This document shows positions 60,511 through 64,000 of a DNA stretch of 64,000 nt, piece after piece. The position numbers and the translations under genes are program-made. Numbering within the stretch: position 1 is the stretch's first letter; every line of letters starts with the position of its first letter. The DNA is from VRUE01 sp963727465 (GTDB lineage: Bacteria > Actinomycetota > Thermoleophilia > Solirubrobacterales > 70-9). The stretch is from contig CAVSGL010000017.1 of the NCBI GenBank assembly GCA_963727465.1, positions 1 to 64,000 on the forward strand, read 5' to 3'. The notes beneath the pieces are model-generated. The model was not told the DNA's origin and did no database searches. It was given only the letters and a program-made list of their open reading frames with translations.

Positions 60511-61183
60511 CCCGGAAGCCGACGCCGGCCGCGCTGCCGCGCAGGAAGCTCGCGGTCTGCGACTCGAGCAGCCACGGCGGCGGCAGGTTGCCGCTGACGC
60601 TGGCGAGGAAGCGGGTGAGCAGGCGCGAGGCCTGGGCGCAGCTGAGGCCGCGGCGCTGGAGCAGGACGATCCAGTAAGGGCCCCTGGCGATGCGCAGCGG
60701 CCCGATGTGGTCGTTGTGCAGGACCCGGAACGTGCCCGGACAGAAGCTGCCGCCGAGCGGGTGCCGGCCGCCGCCGCCGCTTTCGGTTTCTTCGCCTTCG
60801 CCGCCCGCTTCGCCGCGCCCGGCGCGGGCAACGTGGAAGCCGACGCCCGGCGCGCGCAGGAAGGTCGAGCTGCGCACGGCGACCCGCCAGCCGCCCGGCA
60901 GGCGGCCGTCGAAGTCCTCGAGGAAGCGCGTGAACAGGGCCGAGGCCTGGGCGCAGCTCGGCCGGCCCGAGGCGAGGACCGTGATCCGGTAGCTGCCGCG
61001 CGGCAGCGAAAGCCGCCCGACGTGGTCGTCGTGCAGCACGCGGAAGGCGCCGGCGCAGCGTACGCGCGCCGCATCGGCGCGGCTCGGCGCCGCCATCGCG
61101 ACGAGCATGGCCGCGACGGCGCAGAGGGCGACGACTCCAGCGGCGCGCAGCGAGCGCAGCTGGATTCGGCCGAAGACGAGCAC
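60485..61183 (-). CDS. Secreted protein with two tandem copies of an unrecognised domain
   Basis: This is a 232-residue exported protein. The signal peptide is AGVVALCAVAAMLVAMAAPS, cleaved near ADA. Two units of about 75 residues follow, each reading C-x-G-x-FRVLHxDHxGxL, then GxY, SCAQASxLxTRFL, LPxxW and FLRxxxxGVGFxV. A Gly/Glu-rich linker (GEAGGEGEETESGGGG) joins them. Two conserved Cys per unit could form a disulfide. No family recognised. Small and stable, suitable for an extracytoplasmic binding role. Confidence 0.75.
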   Translation of the reverse strand: MLVFGRIQLRSLRAAGVVALCAVAAMLVAMAAPSRADAARVRCAGAFRVLHDDHVGRLSLPRGSYRITVLASGRPSCAQASALFTRFLEDFDGRLPGGWRVAVRSSTFLRAPGVGFHVARAGRGEAGGEGEETESGGGGRHPLGGSFCPGTFRVLHNDHIGPLRIARGPYWIVLLQRRGLSCAQASRLLTRFLASVSGNLPPPWLLESQTASFLRGSAAGVGFRVKPVGPSR

Positions 61184-61210
61184 GGCCGGGCATCCTAACG
61201 CCCCCCGCAG

Positions 61211-61255
61211 CGCGGTCGAGGTTTTCGCCGGATAGCGACGAAAACCTCGACCGCG
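61211..61255. repeat. GAGGTTTTC/GAAAACCTC hairpin repeat, copy 3
   Basis: CGCGGTCGAGGTTTTCG and CGAAAACCTCGACCGCG are perfectly inverted (17 bp) around an 11-base centre. Unlike the other two copies it lies between divergent genes, 27 bp from one start and 28 bp from the other, so here it must influence promoters rather than termination. Confidence 0.85.
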
Positions 61256-61283
61256 CCGGGGTGGCGCTGGTACGTTGGCGCCG

Positions 61284-63251
61284 ATGAGCCGCCGGTTCGC
61301 ACTCGCAGGCGCGATGCTGGCGCTGCTCTGCCTGGCGCTGCCGGGCGGCGCCCTTGCCGCTGGCCAGGACGGCGCGAAGACCGCCGCCCAGCGCCTGATC
61401 GACGCCTACGTGCCGCGGCTGATGGTGCGCGACCGCGACGGGATCTGCGACACGAGCGGCGAGCAGTACGAGGCGACGAGCGTGCAGACGGTGCTCGAAA
61501 GCAACCCCGCGGTGACCCTGACCGAATCCGACTCGAGCGGCAGGGAAACGATCGTCAAGCACTCGCCGACCGTGGCCGACATCGCCGGCCTCGGCGAGAA
61601 ATACCACCTCAACATCCCCGGCAGCCCGCTCGGCAACACCTGCGTCTACGCCAAGGACTTCGACAAGCTGAAGCGCGAAGGCAAGGCGCCGGCGGTGACC
61701 TACGCCCACATCGCCCGCGAGAAGGGACGCCCGGGCCTCGCCGTCCAGTACTGGTTCTTCTGGTACTTCAACCAGTTCAACGACCTGCACGAGGGCGACT
61801 GGGAGGGGATGCAGGTCGTCTTCGAATCGTCCGACCCGGCGCAGGCGCTGCGCGAAGGCCCGAGCGAAGTCGGGCTCTTCCAGCACGGCGGCGGCGAGAA
61901 GGCGAAATGGGACGACGGCAAGGTCGAGAAGGAAGGCACGCACCCGGTCGTCTACCCGGCGGCGGGCTCGCACGCGACCTTCTACGAACCGGCTGTCTAC
62001 ATCCAGAACGGGCGCAAGGGCTCCGGAGTCGGCTGCGACAACACCAGCGCGCCGGTGCACCGCCTCGACGTGCGGCCGATCCAGGTGCCGACCCACCCCG
62101 GCCCGCACAGCCGGTTCGCCTGGCTCACCTACGAAGGGCGCTGGGGACAGTGGGAGAAGAGCTTCAACAACGGGCCGACCGGGGCGCAGACGAAGACGCG
62201 CTGGCTGGCGCCGATGACCTGGATGGAAGAAATCCGCTCGACCAGCCCGCATCTGCCGGCCGGCTCGGTGCTGGGTCCGACCGTCACCAAGTCCTTCTGC
62301 GGGGCGGTGGAAGAGGTGACCGCCTTCGTCAACCACACCCAGGACACCCCTTGGGTCTGGTGGCTGATCCTGCTCGCGGTGCTGGCGGTGCTGATCTTGA
62401 TCGCCTGGCGCACGCGCTGGTGGCCGCTGCACCTCGACGACCTGCGCCGCAACCGCGCCTTCGGCCAGCTGCTGCTCGCCTCGGCCGGCCTCTACTGGCG
62501 CCACTGGCGCGCCTTCGCCCCGATCGGGCTGACCGCGATCCCGATCGTCGGCGGCTTCAACGCGCTGACCTTCCTGCTGACCGGCGATCCCGGCCGCCGC
62601 CTCGACGACAAGGTCGGCGTCAACGGCCTGCACAGCGCGCTCGGCGAAATCGTCACCGGGGTCGGCCGGCCGGTCGCCTCGGCGATCGTCGCCGCGGCGG
62701 TGATCGTCGCCGTGCGCCAGGTCAGCGAAGGCGACCGGGCGAGCTTCTCCGGCGCCTACCGCGGCATGTGGGAACGCTTCCGCCGCGTCGTCGGCGCCCA
62801 GCTGCTGGCGACGCTGGCGCTGATCGGGATGGCGATCACGGTCGTCGGCCTCCCCTTCGCCGCCTGGAAGTTCGTCGGCTGGCTCTTCATCCAGCAGCAG
62901 ATCATGTTCGAGGACAGCCGCGTGCGCGGGGCGTTCCGCGGCAGCTCGGACCTCGTCCGCGGCCGCTGGTGGTACACGCTGCGCGTCGCCGCCGTGTTCG
63001 CCGCGATCGGCATCGTCTCCGGCCCCGTGCTCGGCTTCGTCCTGATCTTCGCCAACATCTCGCTGCTGCTGATCAACGCGATCGGCGCCGCCGTCTTCGC
63101 CCTGCTCGTCCCCTACGTGGCGATCGGCCAGACGCTGCTCTACTTCGACCTGGAAATCGAAGCCGAGCGGGCGCCGGTCAAGCGCTGGCGCGAACGGCTG
63201 CCCTGGCGGCGGGGGCGAGCGGGCGAAGCGCCGGCGCCGGCCGAGGCCTGA
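61284..63251 (+). CDS. Vps62-related domain fused to a multi-helix membrane region
   Basis: This is a 655-residue protein. A signal peptide (ALAGAMLALLCLALPGGALA) precedes an extracytoplasmic Vps62-like domain. It includes VQYWFFWYFNQFNDLHEGDWEG, split here as YWFFWYFNQFND and HEGDWEGMQVVF, and YPAAGSHATFYEP. From about residue 355 a membrane region of seven or so helices follows, starting WVWWLILLAVLAVLILIAW and including RGAFRGSSDLVRGRWWYTLR, the signature of the glycerophosphodiester-phosphodiesterase/YciC-like membrane domain. Both halves are recognisable; the fusion is not one I know. Confidence 0.75.
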   Translation: MSRRFALAGAMLALLCLALPGGALAAGQDGAKTAAQRLIDAYVPRLMVRDRDGICDTSGEQYEATSVQTVLESNPAVTLTESDSSGRETIVKHSPTVADIAGLGEKYHLNIPGSPLGNTCVYAKDFDKLKREGKAPAVTYAHIAREKGRPGLAVQYWFFWYFNQFNDLHEGDWEGMQVVFESSDPAQALREGPSEVGLFQHGGGEKAKWDDGKVEKEGTHPVVYPAAGSHATFYEPAVYIQNGRKGSGVGCDNTSAPVHRLDVRPIQVPTHPGPHSRFAWLTYEGRWGQWEKSFNNGPTGAQTKTRWLAPMTWMEEIRSTSPHLPAGSVLGPTVTKSFCGAVEEVTAFVNHTQDTPWVWWLILLAVLAVLILIAWRTRWWPLHLDDLRRNRAFGQLLLASAGLYWRHWRAFAPIGLTAIPIVGGFNALTFLLTGDPGRRLDDKVGVNGLHSALGEIVTGVGRPVASAIVAAAVIVAVRQVSEGDRASFSGAYRGMWERFRRVVGAQLLATLALIGMAITVVGLPFAAWKFVGWLFIQQQIMFEDSRVRGAFRGSSDLVRGRWWYTLRVAAVFAAIGIVSGPVLGFVLIFANISLLLINAIGAAVFALLVPYVAIGQTLLYFDLEIEAERAPVKRWRERLPWRRGRAGEAPAPAEA

Positions 63252-63282
63252 ATGCCGGCGCGCATCTCGCTAAGTTGAACGC

Positions 63283-63879
63283 GTGAAGCTGCTCGCCTTC
63301 AGCGACCTGCATCGCGACCTCGGCCAGGCGGCGAAGCTGGTCGCGATGTCGGCCGAGGCCGACGTCGTGATCGGGGCCGGCGACTTCGCCTCGGTTCACG
63401 AGGGGCTGGAGGAGACGCTCGGCGCGCTGGCCGCGATCGAGAAGCCGACCGTGCTCGTGCCCGGCAACAACGAGACCGAGGACGCGCTGCGCGAGGCGGC
63501 GTCGGGCTGGAGCGCCGCGACCGTCCTGCACGGCGGCGGAACGGCGATCGACGGGATCGAGTTCTACGGCCTCGGCGCCGGCGTCCCGGTGACCCCCTGG
63601 GACTGGAGCTTCGACCTCGACGACGAGGCGGCGACGGCGATGCTCGCCGACTGCCCCGAGGGCGCCGTGCTCGTCCTCCACTCGCCGCCCAAGGGGCACT
63701 GCGACACGGCGGGCGACGGCGCAGGCTTCGGCAGCCCGGCGCTGCTCGCGGCGATCGAGCAGAAGCGCCCGCGCCTCGCGGTCTGCGGCCACATCCACGA
63801 GTCCTGGGGCTGCGAGAGCCAGATCGGCGAGACGCCGGTTCGGAATCTCGGCCCGACCGGCACCTGGCTCGAAGTCTGA
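63283..63879 (+). CDS. Metallophosphoesterase
   Basis: This 198-residue calcineurin-like phosphoesterase has motifs FSDLHRD (DxH, about 6-11), VIGAGDFAS (GD), VPGNNET (GNNE instead of GNHD), LVLHSPPKGH and CGHIHESWG (GHxH). It has no signal peptide, so it acts in the cytoplasm on phosphodiesters or phosphoproteins. GTG 63283 is used. The stop is followed by a GCCCC/GGGGC hairpin (about 63882-63893) shared with the converging gene. Confidence 0.92.
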   Translation: MKLLAFSDLHRDLGQAAKLVAMSAEADVVIGAGDFASVHEGLEETLGALAAIEKPTVLVPGNNETEDALREAASGWSAATVLHGGGTAIDGIEFYGLGAGVPVTPWDWSFDLDDEAATAMLADCPEGAVLVLHSPPKGHCDTAGDGAGFGSPALLAAIEQKRPRLAVCGHIHESWGCESQIGETPVRNLGPTGTWLEV

Positions 63880-63895
63880 CGCGCCCCGCGGGGCC

Positions 63896-64000
63896 TCAGC
63901 CGCTCGCGTCCTCCGACTCGGGCTCGGGCTGGCCCCGGTGCCAGACCGAGGTCTGCGGGAAGGGGATCTCGATGCCCTCCTCGTCGAAGGCGAGCTTGAT
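63896..64000 (-). CDS. MscS-family mechanosensitive channel, 3' end only
   Basis: The last 34 codons read IKLAFDEEGIEIPFPQTSVW to HRGQPEPESEDASG. EGIEIPFPQ is the conserved C-terminal segment of small-conductance mechanosensitive channels, followed here by a short acidic tail. The rest of the gene lies beyond the window. Confidence 0.75.
   Translation of the reverse strand: MKLAFDEEGIEIPFPQTSVWHRGQPEPESEDASG

Noticed and set aside
42409..61255. GAGGTTTTC hairpins as a possible CRISPR array
   Set aside because: The three copies are about 9-10 kb apart with genes between them, with no spacer spacing and no cas genes.

Overview
The window is 64 kb of very GC-rich DNA with a strong third-codon G/C bias. 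It looks like a chromosomal segment of a high-GC Actinomycetota. The gene set would suit the Solirubrobacterales/Thermoleophilia: DUF4333 lipoprotein, EfeUOB with IdeR-like boxes, a short-form 6-phosphogluconate dehydrogenase, and many secreted beta-propellers. That placement is inference; no rRNA gene is present to confirm it.

Region 1 (1-22.3 kb) is an accessory stretch between and behind two serine tRNA genes. It holds five insertion sequences, with boundaries assigned here from terminal inverted repeats and target duplications: an IS3 element (2522-3906), an IS4/IS701-like element (4140-5630), two ISAzo13 copies in opposite orientation (6537-7811 and 17406-18680), and a second IS3 element (20273-21824). 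Four of them sit inside genes. The IS3 and IS4-like elements each break one gene of a nucleotidyltransferase (MNT)/HEPN pair. The other two break the first and fourth genes of a minus-strand cluster: deoxyribosyltransferase-like, DUF488, DUF488, dual-OB protein, HAD phosphatase. Between the mobile elements lie a subtilisin-like protease, a universal stress protein, tadA, a metallo-beta-lactamase-fold hydrolase, a large polytopic membrane protein, a fatty-acid desaturase and a cyclopropane fatty acid synthase. The last two are divergent neighbours and point to membrane-lipid adjustment.

Region 2 (22.3-45.4 kb) is core metabolism. A minus-strand operon tkt-tal-pgi-cydA-cydB is followed by a Ser/Thr kinase with an extracytoplasmic propeller, a TolB-like propeller and an FHA protein. 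Then come rpiA, an FAD oxidoreductase, a small HTH/nucleotidyltransferase toxin-antitoxin-like pair with a clear operator, and enoyl-CoA hydratase-pgl-gnd divergent from zwf. The pentose-phosphate genes therefore cluster within about 17 kb. The efeU-efeB-efeO iron-uptake genes follow, with two matching palindromic boxes upstream of efeU and efeO, and then recQ.

Region 3 (45.2-64 kb) starts with a divergent DndB-like/DUF3800 pair that has a repeat-rich, AT-rich promoter. After it come secreted and lipoproteins, an arginase-family ureohydrolase, a GH26-like hydrolase, a PQQ-type propeller, small enzymes, two DHA2 transporters, an LtrA-family protein, a GNAT toxin-like gene, a Vps62-domain/membrane fusion, a metallophosphoesterase and the 3' end of an mscS-like gene.

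Two features cut across the window. First, short palindromic repeats occur in several families. One is a 51-nt element found both in frame inside the large membrane-protein gene and between cydA and cydB. Another is a hairpin with GAGGTTTTC/GAAAACCTC arms present in three intergenic places. Second, about a dozen single-base frameshifts interrupt otherwise well-conserved genes (glycosyltransferase, tadA, tkt, kinase, recQ end, ltrA). This looks more like a draft assembly with indel errors than genuine gene decay.
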